Shown here one piece after another: positions 1 through 7,194 of a stretch of DNA of 25,485 nucleotides (its first letter is position 1; every line of letters starts with the position of its first letter). The notes beneath the pieces were generated by a model. The model had not been told where the DNA came from. It ran no database searches and was given only the letters and a program-made list of their open reading frames with translations. The stretch is from contig JACJZA010000028.1 of the NCBI GenBank assembly GCA_020635825.1, positions 1-25,485 on the forward strand, in the 5' to 3' direction. Position numbers and translations under genes: made by a program. Source of the stretch: Flavobacteriales bacterium. GTDB taxonomy: Bacteria; Bacteroidota; Bacteroidia; Flavobacteriales_E; Vicingaceae.

Positions 1-538
1 GATGTTATTAGTTTTTATTTGCTTTTCTTACACTGGCACTTTTCTACTTCAACAACATTATGTTGGGACATTAGTGGTATTAAGTTTACCTTTTATTGCC
101 GTTTACTTTCATGAAAACTCAAGAAAAACTATTCTTAAAGCAACTTCTTTTGCTTTAATAACCATCCTGCTGTCGTTTATATATAACATTGACGGAATTA
201 AACCAATTCCTAGACTTAAAAATCAAAATGCTTCATATTTTGTCAATGAAATGAAAAAGGATACTGACAAAAGCTTAATAATTGATTTTATTGGATGGGA
301 AAACACTTACTTTATAGCTCTTCAAAGTCAATTTCCACCTAATGATATTTTTTTATCTGTTGAAGGTGAAAATGCTAAAATCAATTATGATGATGTAATA
401 GCTAAAATTGAAAATTTTAACTCAGGATATCTTGTTTTAAAATCAAACTCTGAATTGGAAAAATTCCTTTCAACCAAATTAAGCTCTATAATTGTTTGTC
501 AAAAAGAGGATATTACACTTTACGAATGGAAAAAATAA
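1..538 (+). CDS. C-terminal part of a multi-pass membrane protein, possibly glycosyltransferase-like (5' truncated)
   Basis: The window opens inside this gene: an in-frame ATG lies at base 2, but hydrophobic sequence begins at once, so the true start is probably upstream. The visible 178 residues hold about three hydrophobic segments (roughly 1-17, 21-36 and 45-61), then a soluble tail of about 115 residues that includes SLIIDFIGWENTYFIALQ. Membrane helices followed by a mixed alpha/beta C-terminal domain are common in ArnT/GT39-like lipid-linked sugar transferases of Bacteroidota, but no catalytic motif is visible here, so that role is only a guess. The gene converges on the nudix gene and their coding regions overlap by 19 bases (520-538), leaving no room for a separate terminator. 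Confidence 0.55.
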   Translation, partial: MLLVFICFSYTGTFLLQQHYVGTLVVLSLPFIAVYFHENSRKTILKATSFALITILLSFIYNIDGIKPIPRLKNQNASYFVNEMKKDTDKSLIIDFIGWENTYFIALQSQFPPNDIFLSVEGENAKINYDDVIAKIENFNSGYLVLKSNSELEKFLSTKLSSIIVCQKEDITLYEWKK

Positions 539-1158
539 TTGGTTTTTCTAAGTATGTACCTCAGTTCATTTAACATTAATGCGGTGGCTCCCCACACTAT
601 TTTTTGATGAAATTCGAAAGTAGGCACATTTAAAACCATTCCGGAACTCAATTTTATTTTATTTAAAATTAATTGTTCCGTTTTAGAAAGTAATTCTAAT
701 TTTAATTCAATGATTTCTGCGACTTCTCGCTCCTCAGGAATAAATTGTGGCGTATAGTTGATAAACCCAATTACCGGAGTTACCAAATAGTTGCTTACAG
801 GAATATAAACATCACTTAATTTTCCAATTACTTCCACATCATTCATCAAAATGCCTACTTCTTCATTGGCTTCTCTTAAAGCTGTATGAACTATGTCTAT
901 ATCTGTTTCTTCAATTTTACCTCCCGGAAAAGCAATTTGTCCACTATGTGTTCCATCATATTCCGGTCGCTGAATTAAAACGATATGAGGTTCATTTTCC
1001 TTTTGGTAGAATAGGACTAAAACACCACTGTGTTTTACATTAAATAAATCCAACTTATCATAATCCACTTTACGATAAGGTGCTGCTTCTTGGTGCGCAA
1101 TTTTACCAGGCAACTCTAATTGCAATTGCTCTATTAAATATGATTTAAGGTTGTTCAT
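520..1158 (-). CDS. Nudix hydrolase, CoA pyrophosphatase (NudL-like)
   Basis: A 212-residue nudix protein that probably hydrolyses CoA or its derivatives to 3',5'-ADP and phosphopantetheine in the cytoplasm. The family signature is clear: QRPEYDGTHSGQIAFPGG at residues 63-80, with the HxGQIAFPGG element typical of NudL/CoAse proteins. The nudix box helix REANEEVG follows at 95-102, where Glu96, Glu99 and Glu100 should bind Mg2+. As in the NudL family, the stretch between GG and REA differs slightly from the textbook nudix consensus. The length matches the family. It is transcribed after the WG-repeat gene, whose last 14 bases overlap its start, so translational coupling is likely. Substrate choice is inferred from the family signature. 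Confidence 0.88.
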   Translation of the reverse strand: MNNLKSYLIEQLQLELPGKIAHQEAAPYRKVDYDKLDLFNVKHSGVLVLFYQKENEPHIVLIQRPEYDGTHSGQIAFPGGKIEETDIDIVHTALREANEEVGILMNDVEVIGKLSDVYIPVSNYLVTPVIGFINYTPQFIPEEREVAEIIELKLELLSKTEQLILNKIKLSSGMVLNVPTFEFHQKIVWGATALMLNELRYILRKTNYFFHS

Positions 1159-3259
1159 TGGTTACGAATACCTTATTTACAAATTGATAATCAAATTCAT
1201 CTCCTTTATACAACCTCAATAATTTTGCATCTCTTGACAATTCAATTTTTGAATATTCAATAGGAATGATGAATTGATTTTTCATGTCAACAATTCCATA
1301 TTCATCTCCTTTCTTCACCAAAAAATAAGAAGACATAAACCAACTAATTTCATCATAATCTGCCGGTAATACAAAAGTTCCTTTCACATCAATTACACCA
1401 TACTTACCATTGTGATTTACGATAGATAAACCATTTTTAAAACCTGTAACTGTTTGATAATTGTAAGGGATTTTAAGTTTTACATCATAGTCGCAAAAGC
1501 CCCATTTACCATGTCTTTTAACGGCTATAAGTGTTTTTCCTACTTCAGCTACATCTTCAAACAAACAAGGTACAAACTTTTTACCTGTAGTATCTATTAA
1601 CCCAAATTTTCCTTCGTAGACCACTCTTGCATACCCTTTTTCAGAAAAAAGACCCCAATTAATCACTCCATCTACAAATGGAAATTGTAAGGGAATTATT
1701 TCTTGTCCCTTTTCATTTACAAAACCATATAATTGATTTTTTACAACCAACGCCTTACCATTTTGTAGTTCGGATATTTGCTCATATTGAGTAGGTAAAA
1801 CCACATTCCCTTTTGAGTCAATGACTCCAAACAAACCATTTTCTTCCACTCTAATAAAATCAGTATTCTGTGCATCGATCCAATCGAATTGTGGCTTTAC
1901 TATGTAATATAAATTTGTATCAATCAATCCATATTTTTCATCCTTCATTACAAATGCGACTCCATTTTTAAAATCACCAACCGACTCAAATTGTAAGCCC
2001 ACTTTAAGATTTCCTTTTCGGTCGATATACCCTAGTTTATCGTTTAATTCTATTGATACAAATTGATTTTTTAATGATCCAATATCATCATACATAATAG
2101 GCACAATCAACTCTCCTATTTTGTTGATTAAACCATATTTCTCATCCAACCCAACCATGGCCAAACCGTTTGTAAATGGTTCTGCTTCATCATACTGAAA
2201 AGGAATAATCAAATCTCCGGCTTTATTGATATACCCCGCTTTATCATTTTGTCCAACAACCGCCAATCCTTCCGAAAAATCGGTTACCCATTGGTAAACA
2301 GGAGGAATGACCACATTTAAACTATCGTTGACAAAACCATATTTACCGTCTTTTATAAAAGCATAAAAAGTAGCATTTGCCAATTGAAAATCTATTTCCA
2401 ACTCATTTTTAAAAGGATAATCAGGATATTCCTCTATAAACTTTTGAATAGTAGCAGCGCTATGATCAAGGGTTGACATCCCGTAAATAATTCGCCAAGC
2501 TGAAGCTACATGAGGATTTTCAGGGAATTGTTTAATAAAACGATTGTAAGAAGCAATAGACTTGTCGTTGGTAGCTAATTCATAGATATTTTGGTGAGCG
2601 TTGGGAACATAAGCATTGTTGGGTTGTTCTTTTATAAAACGCACATTATTTTGAATGGTATTTTGTTGGGTATATTCCTCAAACAATGTTTTTTGATAGC
2701 GTGCTTTTACCTCATCAGTTTGTTCAGCACTTGGATAAAGCTGAATAAATTCATAATAGGCAGCAGATGTATTTGTAGTTTTAGCCTGCTCATATGCCAA
2801 TTCATTTCGAAGAGAAATTGCTTGTTCGGTTTGTTTTGCTCCTATGTTTTTTTGAAGAAAATAATTGTAAGCTTCGATTGAATGAACTTGTTGAGCTTTT
2901 TCAAAACATTTATCATCTATAAATAATCGCTGGTTGAAAATTGCCGATGAATCAACCTTTAATTCTGCTAATTTTAATTTCTTTTTTAAAGGTAAAATGG
3001 CAAATGCCGAATCGGTTTTATTAATGTAAAACAAAGCCGAATCCAGATTATAAAACGGATTGTTGTTTAAGGAATATATTACACTCAGTCCATAAGCTGC
3101 ACCTGCCGTTTGCTTTTTGAGCGATTTTTCAAAAATTTGTTTAGCCTTAAAATAATTGTAAACAGACAAAGCTTCGTAAGCTTTTTTTAAATTGCCTGCA
3201 AAAACAACAGTAGCGAACAGTAACCCAACTACCAATAAGTATGCTTTCCATTTTGTCAT
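1145..3259 (-). CDS. Secreted WG-repeat protein with TPR-like N-terminal half
   Basis: About 704 residues from the ATG at 3259; an in-frame TTG at 3265 would add two residues but is a poorer start. A signal peptide (about 1-22, hydrophobic LLVVGLLFATVVFAG) sends it out of the cytoplasm. Residues about 25-300 form a helical half with repeated units of the form Y..FI...P, as in TPR-like solenoids. From about 300 to the end there are about eleven WG (KWG) repeats of roughly 35 residues, each with K(Y/W/L/F)G(F/L/V/Y)(I/V)(D/N) and a downstream (I/V)(I/V)P.QYD. Such repeats form beta structures thought to bind protein or glycan; no enzyme motif is present. It precedes the nudix gene with a 14-base overlap and is divergent from the MltF-like gene. 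Its exact role is unknown. Confidence 0.85.
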   Translation of the reverse strand: MTKWKAYLLVVGLLFATVVFAGNLKKAYEALSVYNYFKAKQIFEKSLKKQTAGAAYGLSVIYSLNNNPFYNLDSALFYINKTDSAFAILPLKKKLKLAELKVDSSAIFNQRLFIDDKCFEKAQQVHSIEAYNYFLQKNIGAKQTEQAISLRNELAYEQAKTTNTSAAYYEFIQLYPSAEQTDEVKARYQKTLFEEYTQQNTIQNNVRFIKEQPNNAYVPNAHQNIYELATNDKSIASYNRFIKQFPENPHVASAWRIIYGMSTLDHSAATIQKFIEEYPDYPFKNELEIDFQLANATFYAFIKDGKYGFVNDSLNVVIPPVYQWVTDFSEGLAVVGQNDKAGYINKAGDLIIPFQYDEAEPFTNGLAMVGLDEKYGLINKIGELIVPIMYDDIGSLKNQFVSIELNDKLGYIDRKGNLKVGLQFESVGDFKNGVAFVMKDEKYGLIDTNLYYIVKPQFDWIDAQNTDFIRVEENGLFGVIDSKGNVVLPTQYEQISELQNGKALVVKNQLYGFVNEKGQEIIPLQFPFVDGVINWGLFSEKGYARVVYEGKFGLIDTTGKKFVPCLFEDVAEVGKTLIAVKRHGKWGFCDYDVKLKIPYNYQTVTGFKNGLSIVNHNGKYGVIDVKGTFVLPADYDEISWFMSSYFLVKKGDEYGIVDMKNQFIIPIEYSKIELSRDAKLLRLYKGDEFDYQFVNKVFVTNEQP

Positions 3260-3260
3260 T

Positions 3261-3319
3261 AACAATAACTAATTGTTGTTTTTAACCGTAAAACATTAAT
3301 ACGCTAAATTAGCAATTGC
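3261..3319. promoter_or_regulatory. Divergent intergenic region with three short palindromes
   Basis: The gap between the WG-repeat gene (-) and the MltF-like gene (+) must hold both promoters. It contains three inverted repeats: AACAAT...ATTGTT at 3261-3277, GCTAAATTAGC at 3303-3313, and GCAATTGC at 3312-3319. The central one reads TAAATTAG on + and TAATTTAG on -, each one base from the Bacteroidota -7 consensus TAnnTTTG. It could therefore serve both directions or be an operator. No convincing -33 element was found, so this is a weak call. Confidence 0.3.
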
Positions 3320-3326
3320 TTATTGC

Positions 3327-4766
3327 ATGGTAAAATTTTTAAAATATATCATTTACTCTCTTTTTGTTTTACTGGCTTGTACCTCAACTACTCGTCAAAA
3401 AAAAGAGCATGTAATTATGCGCGACATCAGTAAAATAAAGGAAGAAGGCAAATTAAAAGCATTGATAAATTACAGTTCTACCAGCTACTTTATATACAAA
3501 GGCGTTCCGATGGGGTTTGAGTACGAACTTTTAAAAAAATATGCCGAACACATTGGAGTAGAGTTAGAAATTATCCCCATTAAAAACATGGACAGCATTT
3601 TTACCGACCTTAACCGAGGTGTAGCTGATATCGTTGCTGCCAATCTTACCATTACCCAAGAACGATTAAAAAAAATCAACTTTACCTTACCCATTATCAT
3701 TACTAAACAGGTATTAGTTCAACGAAAACCAGATGGATGGCATAAAATGCGAAAAAAAGACCTTGAAAAAACTTTACTAAACTCTACTCTTGATTTGGCA
3801 AACAAAACCATTGTAGTTCGAGAAGGTTCTTCATTTTATACCCGATTAAAAAGTTTGAGCAATGAAATTGGAGAAAAAATAAATATCCAAACCGTTCCCG
3901 GAGAAATAACCATGGAACAATTAATTGAACAAGTAGCCAACAAGGATATTAATTATACCATTGCAGACAAAAACATTGCTTTGGTTAATCAATGGCACTA
4001 CCCTAACATTGACGCTAGTCTTACTATTAGCCTCGATCAAAAAATAGCGTGGGCAACTCGAACTACCAGCGACAGCTTAACCCTATCAATCAATAATTGG
4101 TTACATAGTTATCAGCAAAGCAAACACTTTAAACTCTTGTACAACAAATATTTTAAAAACAAAGCTTTATTTACTTCAAGAGTCCAAAATAAATATTACA
4201 CCTTAGAAAGTGGTAAAATATCGGCTTACGATGAAGTGATAAAAAAATATGCTCCTGAACTCAACTGGGATTGGGAATTAGTAGCTTCTTTAATTTATCA
4301 AGAATCGCATTTTAATAATAACGCCATAGGCTGGGGAGGTTCTTTTGGTTTAATGCAAATGATGCCCCAAACAGGTGAAAAGTTTGGAGTGGATACCACC
4401 TCCAATGCCGAGCAAAACATAAAAGCAGGAATTAAATACCTGAAAAAACTAGATAAAATTTGGGCAAAAAGCATTGCCGACTCTACCGAGCGCATTAAGT
4501 TTATTTTAGCAAGTTATAATACAGGCCCCGGGCATGTAATTGATGCAAAAAATTTAGCTGAAAAATATGGAAAAGATCCCAGCAACTGGAAAGATGTTAG
4601 CTACTTTTTGTTGCACAAATCGGAACCTAAATACTACAAAGATGAAGTAGTGAAACATGGTTATTGCAGAGGCTACATTGCTTACGATTACGTAAACGAA
4701 ATAATGGACAGATACCGCCACTACAAAACCATTATGGATGAGCAAAAATTAATAACCTCTAATTAA
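3327..4766 (+). CDS. mltF: MltF-like lytic murein transglycosylase lipoprotein (solute-binding domain plus SLT domain)
   Basis: A 479-residue lipoprotein that should cleave the MurNAc-GlcNAc bond of peptidoglycan with 1,6-anhydro product. The signal ends in the lipobox LLAC with Cys18. Residues about 35-275 form a family-3 periplasmic solute-binding domain (GVPMGFEYELLKKYAEHIGV near the start, then GVADIVAANLTIT). Residues about 300-470 form the Slt domain. Its motifs are all present: QES with catalytic Glu326, GLMQMMP at 341-347, AGIKYLKKL, and ASYNTGPGHV. This domain order is that of MltF, in which the binding domain regulates the enzyme in response to peptides. The lipidated Cys suggests periplasmic outer-membrane attachment. 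It is divergent from the WG-repeat gene and has a very short leader. Confidence 0.92.
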   Translation: MVKFLKYIIYSLFVLLACTSTTRQKKEHVIMRDISKIKEEGKLKALINYSSTSYFIYKGVPMGFEYELLKKYAEHIGVELEIIPIKNMDSIFTDLNRGVADIVAANLTITQERLKKINFTLPIIITKQVLVQRKPDGWHKMRKKDLEKTLLNSTLDLANKTIVVREGSSFYTRLKSLSNEIGEKINIQTVPGEITMEQLIEQVANKDINYTIADKNIALVNQWHYPNIDASLTISLDQKIAWATRTTSDSLTLSINNWLHSYQQSKHFKLLYNKYFKNKALFTSRVQNKYYTLESGKISAYDEVIKKYAPELNWDWELVASLIYQESHFNNNAIGWGGSFGLMQMMPQTGEKFGVDTTSNAEQNIKAGIKYLKKLDKIWAKSIADSTERIKFILASYNTGPGHVIDAKNLAEKYGKDPSNWKDVSYFLLHKSEPKYYKDEVVKHGYCRGYIAYDYVNEIMDRYRHYKTIMDEQKLITSN

Positions 4767-4810
4767 CTTTTACAAGTTTGATTTATTAAATTTGGGTTAA
4801 ACATATAGTG

Positions 4811-4835
4811 GGAATAACAGCAATTGGTGTTATCC
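4811..4835. repeat. Imperfect palindrome at left edge of the cassette-like block
   Basis: The left arm GGAATAACA and the right arm TGTTATCC are complementary except for one bulged A. They flank a core GCAATTGG that includes the self-complementary CAATTG. The right arm carries a GTTATCC box comparable to GTTAGCC at the other edge of the block. It lies 45 bases after the MltF-like stop codon, with no T-run, so it does not look like a terminator. Confidence 0.55.
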
Positions 4836-4865
4836 GTACGTTTTGTGGTGCATTAAAAAACGAAC

Positions 4866-5603
4866 ATGAGAAACAGTCTTCTAATCATATTACTTTTTGC
4901 CTTCTCATCAACCTTTGGACAGACAGATTCGAAGAAAGAGAACTACAAACCAGTGAACTTAGAAGAAGCTGTTGAACAATTGAAAATCATTCATTACGAC
5001 TCAACCAAGCAGAAAATTCTCGCCATGACCGAAGACGAATTTATGGCGGGTGCTCATATGGGGCTTGGAATGTGGATGCGAAATAATTGGGGACTTTGGA
5101 AAGGAAAAGAACTTGCGGACTATTTTAACTCCATCGGAATTTATCACCCGGATGACATGTCGGGAATTATTCTGACTTCTTATTACAGAGAACTTCACGG
5201 ACAAGAATGGAAAGTAGATGAACAAGTTAAATACTATCAAGACTATTGGAAGAAGTCGAATGAGCATTTCCAAAAGCTTGAGACAGATACTGCTTATCAA
5301 AAAATGATTCAAGCAAAGCAAGATTCACTTCAACAAGCTCGGTTCCTTCAAAAAAAGAGTGAATTAACAAAAGGACAACAGGTCGTTGGCTATCTTGGAT
5401 ATCAATGCCGACTTCTAGACCTTGGTATGAAAAGTAAAATCGAAGGAACAGTCGTAGAATGGACTGCTGATGACAAACTAGTCGTACATATTGACAACTA
5501 TGTTGAAGCAAATAAAATGAAGCGAGTAAAAAATTGTAATGACGTTCAAAACGACACAGTTATTGTAGAAAACCATAGCTCGTTTCGACTGAAGGAAAAA
5601 TAA
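4866..5603 (+). CDS. Secreted protein of unknown function, DUF6794-like
   Basis: A 245-residue protein with a signal peptide (hydrophobic LLIILLFAFSSTFGQ, cleavage near residue 19). The central part, with GLGMWMRNNWGLWKG, FNSIGIYHPDDMSGIILTSY and a following QVKYYQDYW, resembles the DUF6794 family of small Bacteroidota proteins as I recall it; no function is known. The last 70 residues look like a small beta domain (VVGYLGYQCRLLD...IEGTVVEW). By eye its base composition is somewhat richer in GC than the flanking genes, with many GAC, GGA and CGA codons. Its leader and 3' flank carry the palindromes of the cassette-like block. The gene is probably acquired rather than part of the MltF transcription unit. 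No catalytic motif was recognised. Confidence 0.78.
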   Translation: MRNSLLIILLFAFSSTFGQTDSKKENYKPVNLEEAVEQLKIIHYDSTKQKILAMTEDEFMAGAHMGLGMWMRNNWGLWKGKELADYFNSIGIYHPDDMSGIILTSYYRELHGQEWKVDEQVKYYQDYWKKSNEHFQKLETDTAYQKMIQAKQDSLQQARFLQKKSELTKGQQVVGYLGYQCRLLDLGMKSKIEGTVVEWTADDKLVVHIDNYVEANKMKRVKNCNDVQNDTVIVENHSSFRLKEK

Positions 5604-5624
5604 AAAACGACACCACAACAACAC

Positions 5625-5658
5625 CTATACGCAATGCCCTTCGGGACACTGCGCATAG
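5625..5658 (+). repeat. attC-like imperfect stem-loop with TTCG loop
   Basis: Left arm CTATACGCAATGCCC, loop TTCG, right arm GGACACTGCGCATAG. The arms pair over 15 positions with three mismatches spread along the stem, as in folded attC sites. The loop is the stable C(UUCG)G type. It lies between convergent genes, so a bidirectional terminator is the alternative, but no T-run follows directly on + and the nearest one on - is more than 20 bases away. Confidence 0.6.
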
Positions 5659-5666
5659 CCAAACCG

Positions 5667-6278
5667 TTAGCCTAACACCTTAAAAACAAAACCTTTCGAT
5701 TTTAAATATTCAATGGCTTTTGGTAAAGCATATTTTAAGTTGCTTGCTGCTTTTATGCTATCATGAAAAACAATTATAGAACCCGATTTGGTGTTTTCCA
5801 CCACATTGGTAAAACATTTTTCAGGCACAATAGATGTATCAAAATCACCGCTTAATACATCCCACATCATTATTTTATAATAGTTTTTTAATTGTTTTAT
5901 TTGGGCTCGTTTAATTTTCCCGTAGGGTGGTCTAAATAAATTGGTTTTTAATTGTTCTTGGCAAAGAGCAACATCATTGATGTAATCAGTGGTTTTTGTT
6001 TTCCATCCGTTTAAATGGTGTTGGGTGTGGTTGCCAATAGCATGTCCCTCTTCTATAATTTTTTGATAAATATTGGGGTATTTTTTCACATTAGCTCCCA
6101 CCACAAAAAAGGTAGCTTTAATCTGGTGTTGTTTTAAAAGATTTAAAGTCCATTCGGTAACTTCAGGAGTTGGGCCATCATCAAAAGTTAAATAAATAGC
6201 ATTGCTTTCATTGGGTATGTCCCAAATTAAGTTAGGATAAGTCCTTTTTAGTGCTAATGGCGTTTTGGCTAGGTACAT
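5667..6278 (-). CDS. Polysaccharide deacetylase (NodB homology domain)
   Basis: A 203-residue stand-alone NodB domain, a family of metal-dependent de-N-acetylases acting on chitooligosaccharides, peptidoglycan or other N-acetylated glycans. All five motifs are intact: TFDDGP at 31-36 (Asp33 as base, Asp34 as metal ligand), HTQHH with His84 and His88, RPPYG at 116-120, WDVLSGDFD at 139-147, and the motif-5 His172 in VFHDS. No signal peptide or membrane segment is visible, so it may act in the cytoplasm. It starts inside the stop codon of the upstream secreted-protein gene (TAATG, one-base overlap), which indicates translational coupling. Its own stop codon lies inside the GTTAG core at the edge of the cassette-like block, so its last residues may have been altered by that insertion. 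Confidence 0.9.
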   Translation of the reverse strand: MYLAKTPLALKRTYPNLIWDIPNESNAIYLTFDDGPTPEVTEWTLNLLKQHQIKATFFVVGANVKKYPNIYQKIIEEGHAIGNHTQHHLNGWKTKTTDYINDVALCQEQLKTNLFRPPYGKIKRAQIKQLKNYYKIMMWDVLSGDFDTSIVPEKCFTNVVENTKSGSIIVFHDSIKAASNLKYALPKAIEYLKSKGFVFKVLG

Positions 6279-7108
6279 TATTCTTCTGCTTCTTCGTGAG
6301 TAGGAACGGCAAGTTTTTCAGCTAACTTGTTAGAGATAATAGCAAATTGTGATTTGATAATCTTTTCAATGTCATTTTCATTGTTTTCAAAAACTGTTTT
6401 GATGGCTCCTGAGGAAACAATGTTTTGTTGATTATCAAAAATGGTGTAATGTACTTTTATTTCTCTTTCGTAGTTTTCTTGTAAGCCACCATTGTTGGTC
6501 TCAGCTATTCGTCGCTTAATGTCTAATTCATTCACAAACAAGTAATATTTCGCCTGATAACCTTGATTGAGTGTTGCAATTAAATTCTCATTGGTAATTT
6601 TTGTTTGCATGTATTTTTCTCTATTGTCCACTTCAGCCATCACTTGCCCATTGTATATACCTGCCTCAATCGGTTCTTCTTCTTTGTCCTTCTTCTTAAA
6701 CTTATTCATTAGTTTTTTCCCGGCTGATTCTTTTTCTTCCGGTTCTTCTAATGGCATCACTTCGTATTTATACCCAATAGAATTATAGATGTAAGAAAGT
6801 TCCTTGATTGCATCTTGTTCAGGAATCATGTAAAAAGACAAAGGCGAATAATGGTCTTTTAATGAGATAAAGATATTTTGATCTAAAGCAGCTCGAAATT
6901 TTGCTTTAATATCTTGGTAAGTCATTTCATTTTTCTTCGCCAACTGATTATCAATATCAGAAATATAGAGTTTAGGCTCAAATGGAATGATGAGAACCTT
7001 GTTTTTTCCATTTTCATCAACAGTAAGGGATGAACCTAAGGTGTTATTCTGTGCAAATGAGTTTAGAAATGATAAAACAAGTGTTGCTACGAAAAGTATT
7101 TTTTTCAT
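6278..7108 (-). CDS. Secreted protein of unknown function
   Basis: A 276-residue protein with a clear signal peptide (MKKILFVATLVLSFLNSFAQ). The mature part opens with NKVLIIPFEPKLYISDID, a strand-turn pattern faintly reminiscent of CsgG/LpoB-like periplasmic proteins, but I do not recognise the family. A low-complexity charged stretch rich in E and K lies at about residues 122-145 and splits it into two halves. The second half alternates strand and helix (YYLFVNELDIKRR..., REIKVHYTIFD...) and ends in an acidic tail. The gene is translationally coupled to the following NodB deacetylase, which suggests a shared envelope-glycan role. A weak promoter-like TAGTTTTA lies in the 86-base leader upstream. 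Confidence 0.75.
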   Translation of the reverse strand: MKKILFVATLVLSFLNSFAQNNTLGSSLTVDENGKNKVLIIPFEPKLYISDIDNQLAKKNEMTYQDIKAKFRAALDQNIFISLKDHYSPLSFYMIPEQDAIKELSYIYNSIGYKYEVMPLEEPEEKESAGKKLMNKFKKKDKEEEPIEAGIYNGQVMAEVDNREKYMQTKITNENLIATLNQGYQAKYYLFVNELDIKRRIAETNNGGLQENYEREIKVHYTIFDNQQNIVSSGAIKTVFENNENDIEKIIKSQFAIISNKLAEKLAVPTHEEAEE

Positions 7109-7194
7109 GGTTTAGCGTTTGTGTGTAATGTAAAACTAACTTGATAAATGGATAGAAAACCTTTTAGCCAAGCTGCTTTTTAAACATTAACAAG

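Larger units (their letters stand above)
4811..5676 (+). mobile_element. Putative single-gene cassette with attC-like 3' stem-loop (integron/CALIN-like)
   Basis: A compact block between two chromosomal envelope genes. On the left is a palindrome (4811-4835) ending in GTTATCC at 4829-4835. One ORF starts 37 bases later. After its stop comes an imperfect 34-base hairpin (5625-5658), then GTTAGCC at 5666-5672, with AAC triplets left of the hairpin at 5617-5622. The order gene, hairpin, GTT core, with one ORF in cassette orientation and a short leader, matches an integron cassette of about 837 bases cut at G^TT (4829/4830 to 5666/5667). The two ends also share an interrupted inverted repeat: GGTGTT plus TTGTGGTG (4826-4850) against CACCACAA plus AACACC (5611-5625). 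No integrase or transposase gene is in the window. The core sites only loosely fit RYYYAAC/GTTRRRY, so this is an inference from architecture. Confidence 0.45.

Noticed and set aside
1145..2360. Tandem DNA repeats or a CRISPR-like array
   Set aside because: The periodicity is at protein level (WG repeats); bases differ between units and no conserved direct repeat with spacers exists.
4811..5676. Insertion sequence or MITE
   Set aside because: No transposase motif and no target-site duplication was found at the edges; the inverted repeat is short and interrupted, so the cassette reading fits better.
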